Part shown: positions 33,741 through 43,700 of the stretch, in pieces
Position numbering within the stretch: position 1 is the first letter of the stretch
Layout of the letters: every line of letters begins with the position of its first letter
Source: Lathyrus oleraceus
Taxonomy: Eukaryota > Streptophyta > Magnoliopsida > Fabales > Fabaceae
Length of the DNA stretch: 64,000 nt
Direction of reading: 5' to 3'
Assembly: GCF_024323335.1 (NCBI RefSeq)
Contig: NC_066583.1
Coordinates: forward strand, 358,366,377 to 358,430,376
Made by a program: the position numbers and the translations under genes
The notes under the pieces: generated by a model
What the model saw: only the letters and a program-made list of their open reading frames with translations
What the model was told of the DNA's origin: nothing
The model's database searches: none

Positions 33741-34011
33741 TATTTTTCCTGTTTTCAGTTTTATTTGCATGAAAGCCTTACGTGTTGCCCGACACGTAAT
33801 GGTTCATTGTAAGGGCCACCTCATGTTTAAAGTTGCAAATTCGCATCATTAATAAAAGGATTTTTTTCAGTTAAAAGCGGTGTTCCCTGTTTTTCATTTA
33901 TTTTTGCAGTTTAAAAATAAAAACAAAATAAAAATGGCAATGTTTTCATTTTTTCTTTTTCAATTTGTCTCACACCGGTTCTAAGCAATGCATGAATCAA
34001 CATTCATGCAG
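33737..34011 (+). other. predicted intron between gag-pro and RT
   Basis: Donor: GA|GTAATATT at 33737. Acceptor: CATGCAG| ending at 34011, preceded by a T-rich tract (33940-33975). The 275-nt intron leaves two bases of a codon before the donor and supplies the third after the acceptor, and the resulting frame equals the pol frame without a stop. The other T-rich acceptor (ending 33909) gives a stop within seven codons, and the AG at 33985 is out of frame. An intron at this place has been shown in Ogre elements. Confidence 0.7.
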
Positions 34012-37000
34012 ATGCGATTTCTCTCCGGATCTCATTGATAACAATCCTGTTACACCCTTGTATGACTTCGACAATCCAATCTATCTTGCTGAAGAAGAAG
34101 ACGAAGAAGATTGTGAACTGCCAGGGGAATTAGCCAGATTGTTGAAACAAGAGGAGAAGGTGATTCAGCCGCACGAAGAGCCGATTGAGGTTGTGAATTT
34201 GGGTACCGACGAGGTTAAGAAAGAGGTGAAAATCGGGGCTGCTTTGGAGGAAAGTGTCAAGAGCAGAATGGTGGCACTGTTGAGAGAGTATGTCGACATC
34301 TTTGCCTGGTCTTATCAAGATATGCCAGGGTTGGATACCGATATCGTTGTGCACAAGCTACCGTTGAGAACAGATTGTCCTCCAGTGAAGCAGAAATTGC
34401 ACAGAACTCGACCTGACATGGCGATGAAAATTAAAGAAGAAGTGCAGAAGCAGTGGGATGCTGGTTTCCTTGCTGTCACTAATTATCCGCCATGGGTTGC
34501 GAACATCGTGCCAGTCCCGAAGAAGGATGGGAAGGTGAGAATGTGCGTGGACTACCGAGATCTGAACAGAGCTAGTCCGAAGGATGATTTTCCATTACCT
34601 CACATTGATGTGTTGGTAGATAATACAACTCAATTCTCGGTGTTTTCCTTCATGGATGGCTTTTCTGGCTATAATCAAATCAAAATGTCGCCAAATGATA
34701 TGGAGAAAACAACGTTCATTACACCATGGGGTACCTTTTGTTACAAGGTGATGCCATTCGGTCTCAAGAACGCCGGTGCTACTTATCAGAGGGCCATGGT
34801 GACTTTGTTTCATGATATGATTCATCATGAAATCGAATGCTATGTTGATGACATGATAGCAAAGTCCCAGACAGAAGAAGGGCATTTGGTAGATCTGGCC
34901 AAGTTGTTCGACCGGCTGAGACAGTTCAGACTGAGGTTGAATCCGAATAAGTGCACGTTCGGAGTGCGGTCCGGTAAATTGCTGGGGTTCATAGTAAGTG
35001 AGAAGGGAATCGAGGTTGATCCTGCAAAGGTAAAAGCAATAAGAGAAATGCCTGAACCGAGAACAGAGAAAGAGGTTCGTGGTTTCTTAGGTAGATTGAA
35101 CTACATTTCACGGTTCATATCTCACCTAACAGCCACGTGTGAACCAATATTCAAGTTGTTGAGAAAAGATCAAACGGTCAGGTGGAATAATGATTGCCAA
35201 GTGGCATTTGAAAAGATAAAAGAGTATTTGCAGGAGCCTCCGATTCTGATGCCTCCTGTGGAGGGAAGACCGTTAATTCTGTACCTGACAGTCCTCGAGG
35301 GGTCTATGGGGTGTGTATTGGGGCAGCATGACGAGTCTGGTCGAAAAGAGCATGCCATATACTACCTTAGCAAAAAGTTTACCGACTGTGAAACAAGATA
35401 TTCACTGCTCGAGAAAACTTGTTGTGCTTTGGTCTGGGCTGCTCGCCGACTGAGGCAGTATATGCTGGTTCATACCACTTTATTGATTTCCAAGATGGAT
35501 CCAATCAAGTACATTTTTGAGAAGCCAGCATTGACCGGACGGGTTGCGAGGTGGAAAATGATTTTGACTGAATATGATATACAATATACCTCTCAGAAGG
35601 CAATCAAGGGGAATGTATTGTCTGATTACCTCGCCCAGCAACCCATTGATGATTATCAACCGATGAAGTTTGAATTCCCTGATGAGGACATCATGTTTCT
35701 CAAATTGAAAGATTGTGAGGAACCAATCCCGGAGGAGGGGCCTGACCCTGAATCCGAATGGATTCTGATGTTTGATGGGGCCGTTAATGTGAATGGAAGC
35801 GGTGTTGGTGCTGTTTTGGTTACGCCGAAAGGATCCCATATTCCTTTTGCTGCCCGGCTAACATTTGAGTGCACCAACAACGTGGCTGAATATGAAGCTT
35901 GCATATTGGGGATTGAAGAGGCGATTGATTTGAGGATCAAGAACCTTGTCATATATGGAGATTCAGCTCTGGTGATAAATCAGGTTAACGGAAAATGGTA
36001 TACGCATCAATCTCATTTAGTTCCATACCGGGATTATACGAGGAGATTGTTGACGTTTTTCACCAAGGTGAAGATGTATCATGTGCCCAGAGAGGAGAAT
36101 CCTTTGGCAGATGCTTTGGCTACTCTGGCTGCCTTGATTAAGGTGCAGAGGTGGAATCAGTTCCCCAGTGTTGAAGTAGGTCGTCTGGATAGACCGGCTT
36201 ATGTGTTTGCTGTTGATACAGCGCCTGATGATGAGAAGCCGTGGTATTATGATATCAAGCGCTATCTAGAGACTCAAGAATATCCTAAGGGAGCATCGAA
36301 GAAGGACCGAAAGACTCTGCGGAGGTTGGCCATGGTGTTCTACCTGAATAAGGATGGGGTTTTGTATAAGAGGAATTTTGATTGGGTCTTGCTCCGATGT
36401 GTTGATGATAGAGAAGCAAGCCAATTGATGAAAGAGGTTCATGAAGGATCGTTCGGTACCCATGCCAGTGGGAATGCGATGGTAAAGAAGCTGCTGAGAG
36501 CAGGTTATTACTGGATGACAATGGAGGCCCAATGTTTCAATTTCGTGCGGAAGTGTCATAAATGCCAGATTTATGCTGACAAAGTGCACGTGCCTCCAAA
36601 TCCGTTGAGCTTAATGTCGTCTCCATGGCCGTTTGCTATGTGGGGCATTGATATGATCGGAAAGATTGAGCCTACGGCTTCAAATGGGCATAGATTCATA
36701 TTGGTGGCTATTGATTACTTCACCAAGTGGGTGGAAGCAGCCTCTTATACGAATGTGACAAAGCAGGTCGTTGCCAGGTTTCTCAAGAGAGACATCATTT
36801 GCAGATATGGGGTTCCCGAGAGAATCATTACTGATAATGGTTCTAATTTGAACAACAAGATGATGGCAGAACTGTGCCGGGAATTCAAGATTGAACATCA
36901 CAATTCTTCTCCCTATCGTCCGAAGATGAATGGGGCGGTTGAGGCAGCCAATAAGAATATAAAGAAGATTGTGCAGAAAATGGTGGTAACCTATAAAGAC

Positions 37001-37492
37001 TGGCATGAGATGTTGCCGTTTGCATTGCATGGGTATCGGACGTCGGTGCGTACATCTACTGGGGCAACTCCTTTCTCATTGGTATACGGAATGGAGGCAG
37101 TGTTACCAGTTGAGGTTCAGATTCCCTCTTTGAGAGTCCTGATGGACGTGAAATTGCAAGAGGCGGAATGGGTAAGAACCCGGTACGAAGAGTTGAGCCT
37201 GATAGAGGAAAAGAGGCTAGCAGCCATCTGTCATGGGCAGTTGTACCAACAACGGATGAAGCGTGCTTTTGACAAGAAGGTGCGACCTCGGGTATATCAC
37301 GTGGGTGATATGGTACTGAAAAGGATCCTTCCTCCTCAAAATGATCGAAGGGGCAAATGGACACCTAATTATGAAGGTCCGTTCGTGGTCAAGAAGGTCT
37401 TCTCTGGTGGAGCCTTGTTGCTAACGACCATGGATGGTGAAGATTTTCCATCCCCTGTGAATGCGGACGCAGTTAAAAAATACTTCGTATAA
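33965..37492 (+). CDS. Ogre pol: RT, two RNase H domains, integrase (1175 aa)
   Basis: The frame is intact. Its first Met (33965) lies inside the predicted intron, so translated pol probably begins at 34012 as part of a spliced gag-pro-pol. Domains (numbered from 33965): an acidic linker to about 130; RT from about 138 with VPVPKKDGKVRMCVDYRDLN and catalytic Y293-V-D-D; RT-linked RNase H at about 434-500; a second, archaeal-type RNase H with D604, E642/E644, D666 and D716, the Tat-lineage trait; integrase zinc site H826-H833-C864-C867; and catalytic D896, D957 and E993 (35 residues between the last two). The C-terminal integrase tail ends at 1175 with no chromodomain visible. All key residues expected for copying and insertion are present. 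Expression is from the 5' LTR. Confidence 0.93.
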   Translation: MSHTGSKQCMNQHSCRCDFSPDLIDNNPVTPLYDFDNPIYLAEEEDEEDCELPGELARLLKQEEKVIQPHEEPIEVVNLGTDEVKKEVKIGAALEESVKSRMVALLREYVDIFAWSYQDMPGLDTDIVVHKLPLRTDCPPVKQKLHRTRPDMAMKIKEEVQKQWDAGFLAVTNYPPWVANIVPVPKKDGKVRMCVDYRDLNRASPKDDFPLPHIDVLVDNTTQFSVFSFMDGFSGYNQIKMSPNDMEKTTFITPWGTFCYKVMPFGLKNAGATYQRAMVTLFHDMIHHEIECYVDDMIAKSQTEEGHLVDLAKLFDRLRQFRLRLNPNKCTFGVRSGKLLGFIVSEKGIEVDPAKVKAIREMPEPRTEKEVRGFLGRLNYISRFISHLTATCEPIFKLLRKDQTVRWNNDCQVAFEKIKEYLQEPPILMPPVEGRPLILYLTVLEGSMGCVLGQHDESGRKEHAIYYLSKKFTDCETRYSLLEKTCCALVWAARRLRQYMLVHTTLLISKMDPIKYIFEKPALTGRVARWKMILTEYDIQYTSQKAIKGNVLSDYLAQQPIDDYQPMKFEFPDEDIMFLKLKDCEEPIPEEGPDPESEWILMFDGAVNVNGSGVGAVLVTPKGSHIPFAARLTFECTNNVAEYEACILGIEEAIDLRIKNLVIYGDSALVINQVNGKWYTHQSHLVPYRDYTRRLLTFFTKVKMYHVPREENPLADALATLAALIKVQRWNQFPSVEVGRLDRPAYVFAVDTAPDDEKPWYYDIKRYLETQEYPKGASKKDRKTLRRLAMVFYLNKDGVLYKRNFDWVLLRCVDDREASQLMKEVHEGSFGTHASGNAMVKKLLRAGYYWMTMEAQCFNFVRKCHKCQIYADKVHVPPNPLSLMSSPWPFAMWGIDMIGKIEPTASNGHRFILVAIDYFTKWVEAASYTNVTKQVVARFLKRDIICRYGVPERIITDNGSNLNNKMMAELCREFKIEHHNSSPYRPKMNGAVEAANKNIKKIVQKMVVTYKDWHEMLPFALHGYRTSVRTSTGATPFSLVYGMEAVLPVEVQIPSLRVLMDVKLQEAEWVRTRYEELSLIEEKRLAAICHGQLYQQRMKRAFDKKVRPRVYHVGDMVLKRILPPQNDRRGKWTPNYEGPFVVKKVFSGGALLLTTMDGEDFPSPVNADAVKKYFV

Positions 37493-37501
37493 AGAGACCC
37501 G

Positions 37502-37689
37502 CTGGACGAAAAGAATAAAATAGTCCAGGCAAAAATGGGCATACCGGTGAACCAAAAACAGAAAAAAAGGTTCGGGCAAAAATTAGGGATAAAAGTGAAA
37601 AATGTACACCCGGCAAGTCGAAAACCTGAAAAGGCGACTTGGGCAAAAAAGGGTATCCCGGTGGACTGAAAACCCGAAGGGGCAGTCCA
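37502..37689 (+). repeat. four tandem post-pol hairpins with different stems
   Basis: Starting nine bases after the pol stop there are four units, each an inverted repeat around an A-rich loop and followed by a G-G-C-A-A-A-A tail. Stems: CTGGAC/GTCCAG (37502/37523, loop 15), GAACC/GGTTC (37549/37569, loop 15), CAAGTC/GACTTG (37614/37636, loop 16) and TGGACTG/CAGTCCA (37662/37683, loop 14). Stem sequence changes between units but pairing is kept. The homologous unit at 7-34 belongs to a different family. Confidence 0.85.
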
Positions 37690-38689
37690 GGCAAAAGAGG
37701 GATTAAAACGAACAACTGCGTCTAGCATGATCGTTTGCGCTTTGGTTAAAGCATCACGGATAATACCCGGTGGGGATCAGTCAGAAGCGTCTTGTTCAGA
37801 AGGCAGAAAGCAGGGAGAGTCTGAGGACATATGGGGTGTAACCGAGTTGGAAATCGAGGAGATCACGGGTTTCACATTGCCATTAGGATAGATTTTTCCT
37901 TTTGTGCGCAATTACCTCTTTTCAGGAATTGCTTCCTTTGTATTGCTCAATTTGAGCCACACATTTTTCAATCAATAAAATGCATATTCAGTCAAATAAT
38001 TTTGTTTTTGTTTTTTCATTATCGCTTTGATTGCAAGAACATCCGATTATTTTTGATAAAGAATCTTGCATTTTAAGACATACAGGTCCCTTCCAATGCA
38101 TGCTTATAAGATTGAAAGTTGGAAATCTTATTCGGAAGGTTGAGTGACCCAAGTGTTGAAATCTTGACACGCCTGGGGCACGGTTTTATCTAACGATCTG
38201 TTTTGCAGGAACTGTTAGATATTTTTCACTCACTTGCAGGTTGTGATGTGGAAGCTTTGACAAAACAAATCCCCAGGGAGTCCAATCAGGGACGAATGAA
38301 TGTGAAGGGATGACGAAGAGACGTTGAGACGTACGACGATCCTTGAATGATATCAAGAAGACTCTTCAAAATCGGAAGATTGGAAAGTCTGTAGAAAATC
38401 CCCGCAGGGTCCAATCAGGGACAGGCAAGTGGGAGAACAGTGTAGAGACGTAGAGACGTCCGACGACCCTGGGAATTAATCAAGAAGACTCTTCAAAGTT
38501 GGAAAATTGAAAATATGTATAATCACCAGGAGTTCGCTCTCCGTCGAGCGCGGAGCGGTTGGGAATACAAGATGATGGAGCAGAAAAGGTCCAGACGAGT
38601 CTGGGAGTTCGCAAAAGTGGAAAGCTGATACGAGATTGGGAGGCGGATACCGTGGTTCGACGAGTCGACGGGTGTTCTGTACCGACTTT

Positions 38690-39370
38690 TCTCATTTCCC
38701 CAGCTAGGTCCCCAAGCAGAGTTGTGAGGGCTAACTCCCCAGCAGATCCAAGGTCTGTGGATCCCCTAGCTGAGTCAGGATGGTTATCCCCGGCGGGTTT
38801 AAAACGGTGTTTCCTCAGCAGCCAGGCCTGAAGGTTGCTATTCCCCGAGTGGAGCGGGTTTCAATGAAATATGTCTCCGGCAGTGTTCATCCTACCAGTG
38901 GATTGGATGAGTTTCCGTAGCAGACTGATATCTGCATCCCCAGCTGGGTTGATTCTATCTATGGATTGCGTGGGTTGTCCCCAGCGGAGTGACATTCGCT
39001 TCCCTAGCAGGGTCAGGATGGTTATCCCCAGCAGGTGTCAGATCGATGCTTCCCCAGTCGCCAGGCCTGAAGGTTGCTGTTTCCCAGCAGAGTATCTGTG
39101 AGCATTTCCCCAGTGAAGTCGTCAGGTATCTGTGAGGTTTCCCCAAAGCAGGTTCGGGATTGATATCCTCAGCAAGTCGAAGACCGTTGTATCCCCACAG
39201 AGTGTTGGTGGTTCTTATCCCCAGCAGTTTCCCGAGCGGATTGGGCGCAAAGGAGGTTCTTCCCCAGCAAGGGTTACCTTTTCCCAGCATCAGTGCTATT
39301 CCCCAGCGGGGTGGAGATCGGAGTATTGACGAGTTCCTCAGCAGAATGGCTCGTGCTCCTCAGAAGAGTC
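38690..39370 (+). repeat. degenerate CCCCAGC repeats in the Ogre 3' region
   Basis: About twenty spaced copies of TTCCCCAGC or TATCCCCAGC, each followed by a short variable segment (AGAGT, GGGTT, TGGGT), recur every 25-45 bp. Longer direct copies (GCCAGGCCTGAAGGTTGCT at about 38821 and 39060) show segmental duplication. Confidence 0.75.
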
Positions 39371-39520
39371 CCTTGAGGGGGATGCTTTTTATGCATTCAT
39401 CATGTAGAATATAGCATAGCATGTTGCATAGAAAAATAAATCGCGTAGCATTTCCATAGTTATGGAGCATTACGCAGAAAAGTCAATCATGCATCACATT
39501 GTAAGCATAAGCTAGTCTCA

Positions 39521-39850
39521 GGCCGTGGTTATCGTTTGAGAAGTGGTTTTGCCCAAAGGTGAAGGTGTTACTCCGAGGAGTTTAGCATCGTGGTTTTAAT
39601 CAAAGGTATTCTCCAGTAGTGCGATATTGGAAGAATTTGTTTTCTGTCGGCCAGAGATGGAAGTATTACGCGATCAACGCGATTCAAGCCGTGGTTACCG
39701 CTTGAAGTTTTTGTTTCGCCGGATGGTGAAGATGTTACTCTGAGGAGTTTAGCATCATGATGTCAGATCAGCAATGTTCTCCAGTAGTGCGATACTGGGT
39801 GAGTTTTTTTCGTCGAACGGAGATGGAAGTGAAGTCGAAGGATGTTGCGC
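39521..39850 (+). repeat. tandem duplication of about 165 bp in the Ogre 3' region
   Basis: Two adjacent related segments begin near 39521 and 39688. Both contain CCGTGGTTA, then GGTGAAG(G/A)TGTTACTC, GAGGAGTTTAGCATC, TTCTCCAGTAGTGCGATA and GCGATCA(A/G)CGC. Confidence 0.75.
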
Positions 39851-39861
39851 GATCAGCGCAG

Positions 39862-40385
39862 TTCCGGGGTTCAACCGGAGAAAAGGAAATGTTGAGGCGT
39901 TTTCTGGGGTTCAAATGGAGATTGGAGATGAAGATTTTTTCCGGGATGAGGTCCGCAGGATTATCTTCTGTTTATGTGCCACCTTAGACTTTGGCGGATG
40001 CCAACGGAGGTCGTTATGGGTGTCTTCTGAGGAAGAGATGCACATGTTACCTTCCTTTTGTGAAGGTTTACCCTCTGATATGTCGCCCTCAGAGTGGTAT
40101 TTTGGTGTTATTTTCGACATTGCCAGCGGAATTATCATGAGAAATTGGAGAGCGGGGTTCAAATGGAGAAAAGGAAATGTTGAGACATTTTCTGGAGAGC
40201 GGGGTCCAAATGGAGAAAGGGAGATGTTGCGGCATTTTCTGGAGAACGGGGTTCATAATGGCGATCGCAAGTTATCGTCAGGCGACTGGGGTTCAAATGG
40301 AGAAAAGGGGACACGAGGTGTTTTCTGGAGATTGGGATTCATTATTTTGGCAAACAGGAGAATGGGGTTCAAATGCAGTGATCAG
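39862..40385 (+). repeat. GGGGTTCAAATGGAGA tandem repeats
   Basis: Around seven copies, several followed by AAAGG(A/G)(A/G)ATGTTG, a short variable stretch and TTTTCTGGAGA (unit about 45-50 bp in 40150-40260). They form a young local array in the 3' region, 350 bp before the purine tract. Confidence 0.75.
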
Positions 40386-40726
40386 GGATCACTTGCGCGA
40401 AAGAAAATTTTGGGGTTCAAGAAAAGTAAAAAAGGGTAAAAAATAATAATCCCCAGCGGATGTGTGGTGTTCAGGCCATGGTTATCCCTGTGTTACCATT
40501 TATTTTGGTATTCGGGTCTACGTTGCTGTTTCGGTATTCAGGCCGACTTTCTCCGTACCAGACGGATTCTTTTCTCGAGATTGTTCTTTGCCGATTCCGA
40601 CAGGCAGTGTTAATTATTTCCCATCAGAGTGCAAATTGTTCGTCTGTTCTTGGTATTCAATCACTCTTCATCCTGATCATCTGAAAGCCGAGGCTGTTCA
40701 TATCGACAGGTTCACAGTGGATTGAA

Positions 40727-40736
40727 TAGGGGCAGC
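40727..40736 (+). other. polypurine tract of the Ogre element
   Basis: TAGGGGCAGC directly precedes the LTR start TGTAACACC. It is the same form as in element 1. Confidence 0.6.
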
Positions 40737-43700
40737 TGTAACACCTCAAAATTTGCCCTCCTCTCTTGGGACTAGCATAACATGTGGCATATCATTTTTA
40801 GGTCATTAGGCATTGCATATTGCATATCATGTGGTTACGTTGTGCAAGTCATCCTCCTAAGTCTTGATCAGAAGATGAAGAGGTCATGATACAAGCTAGG
40901 GTTTTATTGGATTTGATCATTAGCCATCAGAGGATTGGGCTATGAATTAGGGTTTCATGATTTCTCAAGGAGATTGGTCTTGATCTTGGTTGCAATGATA
41001 CATCATCATCATCATGGTCTTGATATCATCTAAGAGATTCAGAAGATTGATCAGATACCTTGAGATTAGGGTTTTGACCACTGGTCAACCCTAATCAGTT
41101 GCATTGGGCTAATCAGGGCATAGCAAGGAGATGGGGTCTATGATGGATATGGGGATCATTTCATGATTGTATTGAGCTTATTGAGGCTAGGGTTTCATCC
41201 TTGAGCCATTTCATCAGAGAATTGGGGCTCAGATTGATCAGTGCATTGCCAGATTCATCTATCAGTTGAAAAAGTCAACTGTGGTCAACTGTGCTTGATT
41301 TTATGGATTTGGAGGTGGGAGAGAGTTGGATACACTTCATTCATGTTGAAACAGGTTTCATTTGACATGTCAAAGCTCAAGAATGAAAAAAATAAAGTCA
41401 GACAAAAGATTGCCAAAAATAGAAAGTGACTTGTAATGGAAGTTTCCAAAAATGGAAAGTTTTTCATCACAAAGTTACGTGTCCAAAAAAGATTCAAATG
41501 AAAATTTGTTCAACATGAAAGTTGTAGATCTTGCTCTCACCTTTCTAAAAAGTCCAAGAACTTGAAATTCCCATGTATGGTTGATAAGTTATGGTCCATT
41601 CATTTTCCAAAAATGCCTATAATCAAAGTGGCATAACTTTCACATGGAATGTCCAAAATGGGTGATCTTTTTATGAGCAAACTCCATTTCACATGTACTT
41701 TCATGGTGTATGGTCCAAATTCATCAAAATTGGTCAATGCAAAAAGTTAAATTTCGAGTGGACTTAAGTGTATTTTTGGCATGGCATAGTGAATTTGAGC
41801 AATACAAGGAATTTGGACATGAGACCAATGCCAACACACTCCAAATGCCAAATAGAAGTTGTTTGAGCTGTCATCTTGCTGTCACATGGCTTAATTAGGA
41901 ATGGACCATTTTGCCCTTGCACTTAAAAAACACATCACACTCTCCAAGATTTGCAACTGATTTTCCCTCCATTTTCTCCATTTTCTCTCAAATTTCATCA
42001 AGCATTTTTGCAAGATTTCTTCATCGAATCTTCACCAAATTGAGTGATTCTTCGTGATTCATCTTCCACATACCTTGCTCTACATCAGTTTCATCGAATT
42101 TGTGCAAAAAACTCCAAGAATCGTGGCTGTCATGCTTATGCTCAACAATGGCAACTTGATGAATTTTGCAATTGAAGCAATCTGGAGCTAAAGCACGCGT
42201 TCCATTCAATTTCCTCAGCCATGAACTCCATCTGTTTCATATAATTACGCGTGGAACCTCAAGATCAAGCACTGCCTTCATCATTAGGTATTTTTTCGAA
42301 TCTCACCATTGCTTGCATTATTATAGGCATTTTATAGATCCTTGATTGTAGATGAACATGATGCTTGTGGTTTGTGAAATGATTGAGTGTGGAGAGAGTA
42401 ATCACGATTTTAAGTTTTGTGACCATTCCTTCTTTCGATCGATCCCGTGTCCATGGTTAGAGTTAGGGCAAATGAGTTACATATCTTGAATCCTTGTGGA
42501 GAGACGGTTCTTTTGACTATAAGTTTGTGCGTTTTGGTTACGATTTGATGATTTTCGATTTTCTGCAAAATCTGGTTGTTCATGGTTGAAGAACATGAAC
42601 AGAACGCGTGTTTGATTTTCATTTGCCTGGCCTTGATTTGAAATTGTGTTTGGCGCGCCTCTGGACCAATGAGAAGGCGCCATGGCGTGTTTTTGAAACG
42701 CCGTCGTTTTGCCTGGCGGTTTAAAAATTACAAAATTGCCACTGCTACATTTAATTATTATTATTTCATTTTCTTTTTCTAGTTTTATTTCCATTTGATG
42801 CCATGAACTTAGAAAATTCATAGAGACCTCAAAACTTATCCAATTTTGGTGAGGTTTTTTTCATTGTTCTTCTTGAAATGTGTAGAATTTTATCATGATT
42901 TTTGTGGAATTTTTGCACGTGTAGAAAATTAATTGGCCTAGGGTTTGTTGGATGTTGTCACATTTGTGTATGTCTTACCATATCTATCATGAAATGATGA
43001 TGCTTGCAAATAAATGGATGAAAATTTTTATGCTTGTTCTGGACATCTTGATGGTGATTTTCATGTAGAGTTTGTGATTTTTAGATACTTGGTGAAGGAG
43101 TTATGAATTTTTGAATTAAGGTGTGACAATTTGTGTCACACCAAGCTAGGTCAACTTCATGGTTTTATTTAAAATGCTTAGGGATGTTGATTTGAGCTGA
43201 AATTTTGTGTGGATGAGCATTGATATGTCAAGGTTACATGAGAATTTTTCTGGAATTGTTGATGGCATTTTCTAATTGATTGATAATTTTCTTCTCTGTT
43301 GAACCATTTTGTGACATTGTGTGATACATGTTGGTAATTCATTTGTGAAATTCTCATATTGTATTGGATGAAGATGAAAATTGACATGAGTATTCTAGAC
43401 ACATTTTAGGACATTGTGGTTTTGATCCCATTCATTTCTTAATTGTTGTCACTGTTTTATGATTTATGGAATTTGATGCTTGTGTTGATGCCTTGAATTG
43501 GCTTGTATAAATGTGTCTGGACTTCTTGATTTTCATTGACCTACTTCCTTTTGTCCAATTGAGCTGAAAATTGACATGCTATACATTGAATGTGTCCTGT
43601 TTAGGTGTGAAATTTTGTGGAATTAATTGAATTGTTTTGGTATGCTTTTGATTGAAATAGTTCTGTTTGGTCATTTGAAGTTGCAAATTGCATGTTTGAT

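Larger units (their letters stand above)
37493..40726 (+). other. Ogre 3' region between pol and 3' LTR (3.2 kb)
   Basis: This long non-coding region is built of several different repeat types: post-pol hairpins (37502-37689), CCCCAGC-type degenerate repeats (38690-39370), a two-copy duplication (39521-39850) and GGGGTTCAAATGGAGA repeats (39862-40385). Short open frames inside it (for example 38559-39101 and 39774-40439) are repeat translations and resemble no protein. Such hypervariable regions in Ogre are a known source of new satellites. Confidence 0.75.

Noticed and set aside
38559..40439. Several 60-220 codon frames in the Ogre 3' region
   Set aside because: They are translations of tandem repeats, overlap each other in different frames and resemble no protein.
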